From: Tetrapyrgos nigripes
Taxonomy: Eukaryota; Basidiomycota; Agaricomycetes; Agaricales; Campanellaceae
Length of the DNA stretch: 64,000 bases
Direction of reading: 5' to 3'
NCBI GenBank assembly: GCA_013368315.1
Contig: JAACJM010000088.1
Coordinates: 276,059 to 340,058 of the forward strand
The position numbers and the translations under genes were made by a program. Numbering within the stretch: position 1 is the stretch's first letter; the number at the start of each line of letters is the position of its first letter. Positions 44,673-55,320 of the stretch are shown piece after piece. The notes beneath the pieces were generated by a model. It made no database searches and was not told where the DNA came from. It saw nothing but the letters and a program-made list of their open reading frames with translations.

Positions 44673-45156
44673 TGATACTCCCCCAGTCACGACTTCTGCA
44701 CCAGATGGGGGATCTACTAGTGACACTCCCCCAGTCACGATTTCTGCACCAGACGGGTCTACTAGTGACACTCCCCCAGTCGCAACTTCTGCACCAGACG
44801 GGTCTACTAGTGATACTCCCCCAGTCACGACTTCTGCACCAGACGGGTCTACTAGTGATACTCCCCCGGTCACGACTTCTGTACCAGACGGATCTACCAG
44901 TGATACTCCCCCGGTCACAACTTCTGTACCAGACGGATCTACCAGTGATACTCCTCCGGTCACGACTTCTGCACCAGACGGGTCTACTAATGATACTCCC
45001 CCAGTCACAACTTCTGCAGCAGATGGATTTACTGATACTCCTCCAGTCACGACTTCTGTACCAAACGGGGGGTCTACTGATACTCCCCCAGTCACGACTT
45101 CTGCACCAGACAGGTCTACTTCCCCAGATGGGTCTAGTCTCCCCTATGTAGAATGA
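44607..45156 (+). pseudogene. Second repeat block (15-residue units), out of frame with the first
   Basis: Open from 44572 to the TGA at 45154-45156, it encodes about ten units of DGSTSDTPPVTTSAP and ends SPDGSSLPYVE. It lacks its own start codon and signal peptide, so it is either the downstream exon of the 43505 gene or its frameshifted end. Acceptor-like CTTCTCCCCAG sequences end at 44606 and 44641. I could not pick a donor. Confidence 0.5.
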
Positions 45157-46347
45157 CGAATACATACTACGTATGTATATGTGTCTGCTAGGACCCGCGT
45201 CACTTTTGGTGGTTGGCCGGCTATTAGTGATAAATCTCAAAAAGAGAAATCCTGTACTTAGTGCGTCTTTCACGTTCCTCGGCGCGTTTTCCTTGATTTC
45301 TTTCTGGTTTTTCTTGTTTTCTGGTTTGTTCTTACTTCCCGTCTGATGAGTTATCGAGGTAGATATTGGTTAGTATTTACCTGAGTATTTGTTGCGTAGA
45401 TAGCCAAATTAATCATTTTTAAATTTTTCCTTGTTTATTTTCTTTATTCATGCCAGCTGATGAAATACTCGGAACCTGTTTTTATCCTCAGACGGTGGCC
45501 CAACATAGAACTCGCGTGAGATTCTTGCCGTAACGAACTGCTACAAGGGACACGACTCACAACCCAAGAGCCTTTGGACTCTTTTTCCCCAGAAAAACTC
45601 ACCCGAACGTCTAAAATGACAAACACATCCTATCCGGGGTCGAAATTCTGAAAACCCGGCAGAAACATTGCGAAGTTCGAAGTTCAAACTTCAAACTCAG
45701 AAGCTTAAGGTCAGGTGACAGGCTCATGTGTTTTGTTGTGTTTTTAAAAGGGGTTTTTACAAAAATCTAATCATCGCCGTGAGTTACATCTTGAATTTCC
45801 ATCCCCTCTCACTTATACCCATCGCGCAGGACCCCAGGGCTGTCCATGCTTTTCCCTTGTCATCCGCCATGGATAGACTCTTCGCGCAGGACCCCAGGGC
45901 TGTCCATTGCTTATACCTATTTGCCGCCGTCTCTCGATTTCCCCCATTCGTTTTTTAATTACCTTAATATATCGGCATTTATTCCTATGGTACTTTAGAT
46001 CAGTTCCCTTTTCTATTCCTTTCTGTAGTTCGTACTTAGACCCGAGAGTCTCGCCCCCACCTTCTCCTTACTTTCATTTTTCCTCATGAGCCTCTCGGGT
46101 ATGTTTTTATTTCTCTTGTTTCCTTTCATTTCTCCTCACGAGTCTATAAGTGTTCAACAGTAGTTTTTGCGTCACCCGCCCTCCACTCCCATATTTACAT
46201 GTACATACTATGTCTAGCGCTGCTGAGCCTCATCTCGTCGAAATATACCCAGGGGAGTCGTTGTTTCAGGGCTCCCCGTGATCCGCCTATCATTCACTGT
46301 TCGAAATTCTTCTTAGACGACGCTGCAAGATGATTAGCTAATACATA
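45157..46347. other. Gene-free stretch with a short direct repeat
   Basis: No gene seen. CGCGCAGGACCCCAGGGCTG occurs twice (about 45823 and 45885), and short self-complementary GAAGTTCGAAGTTC-like sequence lies near 45672. Confidence 0.4.
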
Positions 46348-47067
46348 CAGTCATTTAGTGGTCCTTGAGACACCAATTTGAATTCTCCCTCTAATACTCG
46401 ACAAAATCTTTTGTGCTCAGCTGCTTTAGCAACAGTAGCTGCGAAAATTGATGTCCCTTCCTTTTTTGGAAATACCGGGGTGCCGGGCTGCCGGGTCACA
46501 ATCTTTTGCTTCACTCTCCTTCAACACAACCTGTGCGTTGCTAGAAAGGTGGTGTGGGGATCTACTCTCATATGTCGGGACCCGAAGCAAAAGGTAAGCC
46601 AGAAACCAGCCCGGAGCTAAATTCCAAAAAAGGCAGGGACATCAAATTTCGCAGCTAAGTACTGTACCTTCAAGTGTTTTTTCACACGCTTTCGGCCTTC
46701 TGTCGTACGTTTTGTCACGCTCGAGCACTCCTCCCTCTGTTTTTCGTTGCTCTGTCGCTCTATTCCCTTACTAGGTATTCGAGATTGTAGGAAACAGTTC
46801 GGAAACAAGAACTGGCACTAAATTTGACCAAATGCATGCGCCCTGTGAGGGTAAAACTGCGTCTTTAAATTTCCGCGGGTCTGAAAACCGACTATTTTTT
46901 CCAGTATTCTTCAACGACTAACGCTACTTCCTTCATACTTGGCAGACAAGGATATCTAAGAGATAATTCAATATTAAGATACCCAACGAGGTCCAAAATC
47001 ATCGCGGTTGAGTGGAATACCGGGTGTCTCAAGGACCCCGACTGTCTCAAGGATCACTAAATGACTG
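46348..47067. mobile_element. 720 bp TIR element with TA duplication
   Basis: The left end CAGTCATTTAGTGGTCCTTG and the inverted right end CAGTCATTTAGTGATCCTTG continue in GAGACA. TA flanks both sides (46346-46347, 47068-47069). The GGTGTCTCAAGGA motif recurs just inside the right end. No transposase frame is present. It hosts a nested copy of the 233 bp MITE. Confidence 0.88.
46433..46664. mobile_element. Second copy of the TA-type MITE, nested and inverted
   Basis: Same family as 7860-8092 in opposite orientation (for example AAGCCAGAAACCAGCCCGGA near 46600 is the inverse of 7900-7925). The right terminal repeat carries a small insertion (CAGTACTTAGCTGCG instead of CAGTAGCTGCG). TA remains only on the right. 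Confidence 0.88.
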
Positions 47068-47231
47068 TAGTACATTCCAGAACCAGAATCAACCGCTATC
47101 AACCTAGCCTCAAGCAGTATAATTGGACCCAAGAAGGCATCATGACTTTCGTCTGTCGCTGGTTTTTGCTTGAAGCTAGAAACGACTTACCCAGGAATTG
47201 ATAGATGCTAACTCAGACAGGCAATATGTTC

Positions 47232-47291
47232 GGACCTGACAGCTTCTCAACAGCTTCTCAACAGCTTCTCAACAGCTTCTCAACAGCTTCT
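47232..47291 (+). repeat. 11 bp minisatellite upstream of HET gene
   Basis: About five units of CAGCTTCTCAA. The paralogous flank near 38817 has two. Confidence 0.85.
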
Positions 47292-47379
47292 CACAGACGC
47301 TGGGCGATGAAAAATTTAAACATATCACTTGATTCCGGACCACACCGTGTATCTGCTTTGCTTTGGGTCCATCTACGCC

Positions 47380-48740
47380 ATGTCGCTTGCAAGAGCTCAT
47401 AATCAGGGAATCGCTACGAAGGTACGACATCCTTTTTGGTTTTCTTGAAAGTGTGCATTGATTGCTGCTGGCCTCTCCAGGCCCTTCCGAAACGACTCAT
47501 AAACACACATACGTTGAAATTAGTGGATTTTTCGGAAAACGATGCGATTCCGCCCTATGCTATTTTGTCGCACAAATGGTGTCATGGCCACGAAATCAGC
47601 TATCAGGACTATCTGGATCCTCGACCCGAGACGAAGATGAAAGTAGGATACCGGAAGATACAAAGCGCTTGCACACGAGCACGTTTGGACGGGCTCAATT
47701 TCATCTGGATAGACACCGTCTGCATCAACCAGGGCAACCGCGATGAAGTTGCGCGAAACATCAACTCTATGTACTCCTACTATAAAAACTCTCGCGTCTG
47801 CTATGCTCACTTAGCGGACGTCTTCAACTCAAACGACGGACCTTACGTGGTCGGGAAGACTCCGGCACTTTGGATGAGTGGCTGGTTCCAGAGAGGATGG
47901 ACTCTGCAGGAGTTGGTTGCACCTCGAGAAGTAGTATTCCTCAATGCACGCTGGGAGGTGATCGGGAGTAGGCACTTGTTGAAGCTCGAGGTGTCTAGGA
48001 TCACTGGGATACCTGAAGCTGTTTTGGACGGGAGTAGGGAGATCGAAGAAGTCGATTTATTTGAACGAATGGCTTGGTGTGCGGGTAGGCAGACTACCAA
48101 ACCTCCAGACCTAGCCTATTGCCTCCTAGGCATTCTGGGTGTCTCCCTGACCCCAGATTACACCGAGGATGTTAGGACAGCATTTCAACGGCTGCACAGT
48201 ACGCTCCTGCACTCGTATCCGGAGCGTTTCCGAGCAATGCAGGGTGACGATATCTACCTCAGACTCCTTCGTCAAAGCACGCGTGCTCGAGTCGACTCGG
48301 GTTACAAAGCCATCACGTTTAATGATGCCGGTGCACATCACTATTACGCAGCGACACCGTTTGTCTCCCTTGCTAAATATTCCTCACCTCTGATGAACCC
48401 AGACCTGAAGTACGCTGTCACCTCTACCTTTACGCCTTACCTCCATTTGGGCCGCCATTTTGCACGTACCTCGAGACTTCAGTCAAGCGGCCTTGGTTCG
48501 GATCTAAATCATGTCAACCCATTAGTTACCGTCGATACTAGCATCTATCAGCTTATCCAGTGCTCTCCTTCTACTCACGCGTCTTCGCGTTCTCTCAGCA
48601 GTCATCTGACTCCGCCTATCACGTCAGGCCTTGGTGATGCCCTCCCTCAAGTAGACACTTTGTCTAATCCAAGGGGTACCCAGAACCTTAATACCCGACA
48701 TCACCTTGGGGGGAGGGGGGGGGTGGACAGGTCCTTATGA
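47380..48740 (+). CDS. HET-domain protein (heterokaryon-incompatibility type)
   Basis: Exon 1 is 47380-47421 (MSLARAHNQGIATK). A 59 bp intron follows (47422-47480), and exon 2 runs from ALPKRLINTHTLKLVDF to a stop at 48740, 433 residues in all. The HET core is clear: PYAILSHKWCHGHEISYQDY (~residues 35-54), GLNFIWIDTVCINQGNRDEV (~89-108), SGWFQRGWTLQELVAPREVV (~153-172), and MAWCAGRQTTKPPDLAYCLL with GILGVSLTPDY (~214-245). HET proteins trigger death of incompatible fused hyphae. No NACHT or repeat domain follows. By comparison with the decayed copy at 38927-41018 the protein has lost ~200 C-terminal residues: similarity stops near 48690 and the frame ends in an unrelated G-rich stretch. Confidence 0.88.
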
Positions 48741-48942
48741 CCGAAAATGACATACTATCTCAGAAGTACTTGTATGGCCTGTAGAAATCCTCCTTTGGGT
48801 CCAATACTTGCTAAAAACGTAGAATGAAGGCAAAAGTAGCGTCCAGGCACATTCTGTCAGCCGAGAAACCAAATCCGGAAGGAGGCTAGACTGTTCCATG
48901 GCTACCAGGTGACTTGTCGCACTGCATGACGTCAACCTCAGA

Positions 48943-48946
<4 letters not shown>
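48741..48946. other. Short spacer between HET gene and LINE
   Basis: No feature seen apart from the G-rich stretch at its left edge; it ends at the LINE poly(A) junction. Confidence 0.4.
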
Positions 48947-48990
<44 letters not shown>

Positions 48991-49234
48991 GAGGAGCGTT
49001 ATGTACCTGTACCACACCAACTTGGTTGTCATGGCACAGGAAACCCGCGGTCTGCGCAAGGGGTAAGAACCTTGCTAGAAAGAAGACATATAACATATAA
49101 CATAGAACATAGGACATAGGAAGGAACATAATTATAGACATACGGCTGAGACAGGGCTTTTCGGCCTCCCCGAGGAAATGCCTTTACGCACTGAGTGTGG
49201 GGCTCAGAGTCACCTCGGGGGTAGGGCTACTTAC

Positions 49235-52200
49235 CTACCTGCCTCGAGGGCCCGTTTGACGGCGCAAATCCGACTCTATACCCACTAAAACCCCGGAATT
49301 CGTAACCCAGTCATCAGGCAGGGTGTGTTCCCGGTCTAGCAGCCCTTGCCATGTGGCACGTACCAAATTAGGGCTGATTCCTTTTTTTCCGTATTTCCGG
49401 CTGGTCATGCGACGGTCCAGCTGGAGTCTTTCATTTATCATATTTGACCATCTGTTCTCTATCTCCCTCGTCGTGAACGGCGCATTGTCTTTTCGTATTA
49501 CCCTCTCGCATCTTAGTCTCCATATCAGGTATGCGGATTCTGCTATTAATATCCTCCATAGTCTTTCTTCTCCTGACTTCCGCGCTCCTCCAGGTGTCTT
49601 AAAGACTGCCAATCCAGCACCAACTATTGTTCCCAAGGCTGGCCGTTCCCATTGTAAGGTCCGATTTTTCCTTTCCCATAGTCTTCCGGTCATGTCCCAG
49701 ATGAGTCCCTGCCCTGGACTCTCACACCCTACCAGGATGTGGGTTATGTCTTCAGTCTTCTGGTCATGTTGACATATAGCTCTCTCCTTGATCTCGTCAG
49801 GGTAATTTGCTCGTTGCCAGTGAGTACCCGTCATATAGGCATCGTTCGTTACCATCCACAAAAAGTATCTCGTTTTCCTTTCTAGGTCTCGAGAGCGTAT
49901 CGATTTCCAGATTACGGGATCCGTTGGGATGACATTGAAGAGGGACTGAACCTGGAGCTTGACCTGGGTTAGGATAGCCCGTGTTCGTGGTCGGTCGGGG
50001 GTTTTGGTCGCCTTTCGCTGCCTTATGGCTGTATAGGCAAGTTTCTGTGTCAATGCATTTAGCTTTGCTCCAGTTATTCGCAGGGTCTGGGGGATGTTTA
50101 GGTCCAAATGATCCTCTTGTGCTCTAGTGGCTGCGATCCCTGCTAGGGCATCCGCCGCTTCGTTCCCTTCGTGACCATTATGCCCCTTGACCCATTTTAT
50201 GTGTATAGGTGCTTCATGTAGGCGGTAGCGCGCTATCATTGTCCTAATAATGTCCGCGTTATTGACGTTTATATATCCTATATCCTCCATTTTCTTAAGG
50301 CTTGTGGTTAGGTGCGAGATCACATACTTTGAGTCCGTTTCAAGACTCATTTGGGTGTTTTTCGTGATCGCTTCCGGCGCCTCCATCGCCGCTACCAGTT
50401 CAGCAGTTTGGTTTGATTGAATAATATTCCTATTCTCTATCCGTCTCGGTAGCCTAATGCTTTTATTTCGGGCGTCATTCCGCCCATAGAACACTCCAGC
50501 ACCCGCGGTCGCATCCTCTTGTCCATTATTCATACATGAACCATCTGTCGCTATTATGGTATCAGGTCCCTCAGCAGCATTAACTTTTCGGATGAGGACC
50601 TCGTCAGAGGGGGGAACAGTTTCGTCTGTGAAGATTCGGAAAATATCCGACAAGTTTCCAGTCGTAGATATCCGGTAATCGAAGGTTTCAGCATTCCTTT
50701 CCTGTGGTCCTTCGTGATCGTCGGGACCAATTTCGTAGTCCTCTGGTTGCTCTCTTCTAGGGTCCCATTTCTGCGGGAGGGTGTTCAAGAGCTCTTCTGC
50801 TCTGAGCATGCATTGGTGAGGGTGAGTGCAGTTGTGTCTTTGTCGCACTTCTTGACAGTCACGACATACACAGCGATCATTACGACGATGCAGGCTACGT
50901 CGTTCCGTTGTGGTGACCAGTGGTGCAGCTAGATCCTCTGCTTGCCCTACTGTGGTCAGTCTGTGTTTTCCCATGAGACATTTACTCGCTTGTGAGTTCG
51001 TAAGTCTTTTTATCCTAGGATCAGCTTGGATATGGTGCCATATAGGCATCTCTCTTAGGATGTCCCTTGCAAATGCTAGCCCCTCTATGCGTATACCATA
51101 TTTCTGCCCCACGTTTATCATTCGACGGAGTTCGGGGACTTGTGCAGATCTCGGACTACTGCTGGTGGACCAAGATTGTAGGAAGCAGTTCTGTTTAATT
51201 CTTTGTGGTATGTTATCTTCCGCCCTGGGTGTGTTGGTCGCTAATAGGGAATCTGCTATTACAGCCCACAGGGGGCGATCCGGTCCGAAGCTCAGATATC
51301 TTTTGAGCCACATCAATTCTATGGCTTCGTTTCGGGCAGGGATATCCAGGACCGCTCTCCCGCCCTCATTAATCCGTAAGTACGTCGCGTCTTTATTGAC
51401 TGGATTCTTTTCTTTCTCGTCCCATATGTATTTTGATACTCGTTTCGCTAATCTCTTTTCTACTTCAGGTGGCATACCTTGTACTTGTGTTAAGTACTGC
51501 GACATTCCCCCCGCAAACATCTGCGTAATAAGTCGTCTTCCTTCCATGGTGGGTGATCCTTTTGCCCACCGTTCCAAGACTCTATCAATTTTTTCTATGG
51601 TAGGGGCCCAAATCTGGGTTGCATCGATCTTGTTCCCATACCATGCGCCCAATATCCGTACTGCTTCGCCTTCTCTGGCAATATGGAGGTTGGGTGGGAG
51701 GACGTTAAGGTACGGATTCGTCCCATACTGATATACTATTGTTCTCCTCGTACTGATCACACGTTGTCTGTACTCTTCCGTGCCGATTGGTATGATTGAG
51801 GTCTTATTCACGTTAAATTTCGCAGTGGATGCCATACACCATTGGTCGAGGATATCTTGTAGGTCCTTGAAGTCATCCGACGCCGCCAAGAATACGGTTG
51901 TATCGTCGGCAAATAAATTAGCAATAAGCCTTTCCGTTATTCCAGGGATCCGGAACCCTTGTAGGTGCGAATTCCTCAACATTGCCGCTAAGGGTTCAAT
52001 GGCTAGATCAAATATCAGGCAGGAGAGTGGGTCTCCTTGACGCACTCCTCTTATTACTTCGTAGGTTTCACTTTGTATTCCGTTTATCATTACTGATGTC
52101 TTGGCTGTCTTGTATAGGCGTTGTACTGTTTCTATGAATTCCTTTGGGAATTCAAACTTTCCCAGTGTCTTCCATAAATAATCATGGTCCACCTTATCAT

Positions 52201-54941
52201 AGGCTTTCTCCTGGTCTAATGAAATAATCAGTCCATTCTGTCCGTTTTGTTCAGCCGAGGCCATTACCATGCGTATCAATTTCGTCTGGTCACTAATTTG
52301 TCGGCCAGGTACAAAACCGGCCTGGTTGTGGTGTAAGAGGTCGGGGGCTACCTTTCCGAGTTTGGTGGCCAATACTTTGGTGAAGATCTTGTAGTCTGTG
52401 TTAAGCAGTGTTATTGGCCTATAATTTGCTATTTCGCATTTGTCGTTTTTCTTGTAGAGTGGACACATCCAGCCATCTGCGAAGTGAGTATCTGTTATTA
52501 CTCCATTCATTGCTATATCGTTAAATGCCTGTGTCATTAGGTTTGCGATATCAAATGCAGGGCGCCCTGCTCTGGTGTCCTCAACATAACGTGAGTATAA
52601 AGCTTTCCAGAGTTCGTGCGTGGCGCCATCTATTCCAGGAGACGTATAGTTCTTTGTGCTCAGGAGCGCTATTACCACGTCACTACGATCGCATTTCATC
52701 GCCAGGTAGGTTTTCTGTTCTTCTGTCAGTCTAGTGTTAAGGTTGCTTAGCACTCTATCCGTCATAGCCTGTTTCATTCGTTGGTGTTCAGCATCAGTTG
52801 CCTGTCCCTCTTTTTGTAGGCCTTCATGGTAATCTCTAGCCCTTTTTGCCATACCTTCCGGGCTTGTTTCAAACCATCCGTCCGGTCCAGGTTCTTCTCG
52901 TCTAAGGGCATAGATTACATCTCTAGGTTTTCTTTCTTTATTTAGGTTCGACCAATATCTGGAGATTTGCTCTCCTTCAATTCGGTTTCGCGTCGCTGTA
53001 TCCGTCCTCGTATTCTGAAATTGTTTCCTTTCCAGAACAGTGATATCATTAGTTAGGGTCGCAGACAATTCTACTCGTTCCTCTTCTGTAAGTGACTGGT
53101 CATTATTGATTTGTTCCAGTTTTCCTTTCAATTCCTCTAATTGTTTCTCTAATCTGGGCATTACTATCCGTTGTCGTTGACGTGCTACTTCCAGGATGTC
53201 TTTTTTGTACCGGTACCATGTTAGTTGGGCGTTCCGATCCGCAGTACGGCCCAGGGTATGTATCTTATTCATTTCTGAGTCCGTTTCCAGGCCTCTCTTT
53301 AATGCATATTGCATGAAGGTTTTGTCCTTAATGATATGTCTCGGTATCGCCCAGCGTCCTCTGCCTATAGTTGGTGCGTCTGTGTGTGATGCTAAGACTG
53401 AGACCATCCAGTGGTCTGCTCCTGGAACACCAGTCGGTTCTATTTTCCATTCTCTCGATGCCGTTAATATTGCGTCTGTTGCGTAGATTCTGTCTATTCG
53501 GGATTGCGACCCCCGTAGCGGTTTGGTGGAAAGTATACGCTTTTGTATCCGGGTACGTATCTCTCCATCCGTCTCTTAACTGTGTTGACATCTTAAGTTC
53601 ATCTAGGGCTTCGACTGCGTCTTCCGGGTCATCTCTCGCGGGCAGTCTATCAATAACACCTGCTTCTACCATATTCATATCCCCAGCCAGTATATCCGGC
53701 CGTTTACTAGGGTTTCGGTCAAAATACTCTCGCAGGGTCTCCCAAAACTCTTTATTATCTTTTCCGTCTGAACCGGAGACATTTGGTGCGTACACCACTA
53801 ATATTTTAAGGTTGCGGTCTCTATGCCAGTGCATTCTAATCAAAAGTGCTCTTCCAGGTACAACCTCAGTCTCATCTAGAACGCTTGTGTCGACAAGATC
53901 TTTATTCAACACTATTGCTACCCCTCCTTTAGCTCGTGGGGAGTCCGGGTTCGATGAACATCTTAACACTAACCGTTTTGAAAATTTATCCTGTATCTTC
54001 TGGCGTCTACTTTCATCCATGTGGGTTTCTTGCACAAGGAGGACACCAATACGCTTCTGTCTGACAAATTGGTTGATGTAGTTCCATTTATTCTTATTAT
54101 CCTCCAAATTCTCATTGGGTCCATAGCCCCTTATATTAAGAGACGCCACTTTTATTGACGCTTTTGTATCCTTATTCCTTCGTCCAGTTCGTAATGCAGT
54201 TCGTCGTTCCTGCCTTGAAGGGTTTGTATTCGGTTCATGCGTGGTAGAGTGAGAGTGTGGCACTTGTGTCCTCAAACGTGAGCGCATCGCCTCTTCGATT
54301 TGGTCTATGAGTTGGTTTAATCGGTTTTGACTCTGTTCATATGATTCTTCATCCATCCTCATTCCTAAGCTTTCCATTAGCTGATCTTCTAGTGATCGTG
54401 GAGGTGTTGGCGTTTGCTGGTCTAGGTCTACGATTTGCGATTTTTCTCTTGTATTCGCCGTACTAACAGTGGGTGAGGAGTTCTGGGTTTCGTTTATGCG
54501 TAGTGCATTAGGGTGAACAGTTTCATTAGTGTTCGTATCTAGCGTTCTAATGTTTATACTCCTGGTGTTCGAGTGCTGTGGTAGATATTCCTGAGAGAGT
54601 GAGGTGACGTGACTAGTAGAGGAGTTTGTCAGGGCGGACTCCCTCTGCTGGTTCGTTGCATCCCTCATCGGTTCTCTCCTACTCACAGTAACCGCAGTGT
54701 TACTTCCAGCCCCGTCATCAGAGCCACAACTTGCGGAAGAGTCGTCAACTCCTCCGGGAGCAGGAAGGCCCGAAGATGTTGTCCCGGCTTGAAACCGCGA
54801 CTGAGAAGGGGTAGAGTTTTTTGCAGTTGGTATTACCTTTCCGAGGCGCCAACCCACGCTTTCGGAAGACCCGGTCTTTTCCCCGGCTAAAGGACGCACA
54901 TGGTTCCTCGGGAGGGGGCACTGCCTATCCGTACTGGTCAT
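49235..54941 (-). pseudogene. LINE ORF2: AP endonuclease, reverse transcriptase, RNase H; one frameshift
   Basis: About 1,900 residues in two frames. The endonuclease part (54941-53510) has a Ser/Thr-rich leader, then ASLNIRGYG, LLVQETHMDE, GGVAIVLNKD, ILAGDMNMVE and YTFHQTATG. The frame then jumps in a run of five G (minus strand, 53511-53515) into SQSRIDRIYAT and GADHWMV. The RT (52700-51500) shows DQEKAYDKVDHDYLW, GVRQGDPLSCLIF and NLFADDTTVF. RNase H (50570-50090) shows ATDGSCMNNG, AELVAAME, ETDSKYVISHL and KGHNGHEGNEAADALA. A final C..H..H/C-type motif is near 49780-49740 (CQHDQKTEDITHILVGC). All catalytic residues visible in these motifs are intact. Loss of the one extra G would restore the frame, so decay is very recent or the G is a sequence error. 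Confidence 0.92.
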
Positions 54942-55320
54942 GGCGATAATAGGGTCACCATCCGTTCGGGTATAGACTTCTACATACTAAGCCCAGCGCG
55001 TGTCCACACTGTTATGGAGTTTTTTTACACTCATAAACCGTCCAGGCTTTCCTGTCCCGCAAGCGGTCAGTATATTTGGGCCCTTCCGGATAGTTCAGAA
55101 AAGTCTTCAAACACTAGGCCTATTCCCAGTATTTAGTCCCTTACTTTACTTATTTAGTCGTTCGCTGTGAATCATCATCACATTAGGTCTACAATATTCA
55201 TACAGTAGGGACATCATTATGAGTAGTGCTTATAAAGGTCCAACAGGGTCCTAAAACCCTCTTCCTCGCTTCCTTCCTCCTCTACCGCCTCTAGCAGTAC
55301 ATTTCCACGAGGGTTCTGAT

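Noticed and set aside
43795..45135. A CRISPR-like array
   Set aside because: Units are contiguous without spacers, encode a protein in frame, and the genome is fungal.
44560..45273. A 237-codon antisense frame rich in W/R repeats
   Set aside because: Same cause: a side effect of the 45 bp unit array having no stops in several frames.
48947..48989. The 43-T run as an assembly gap filler
   Set aside because: It sits exactly at the 3' end of a minus-strand LINE, where a poly(A) tail is expected.
49323..53486. Several 70-270 codon plus-strand frames within the LINE
   Set aside because: They are antisense shadows of the intact RT/RNase H frame.
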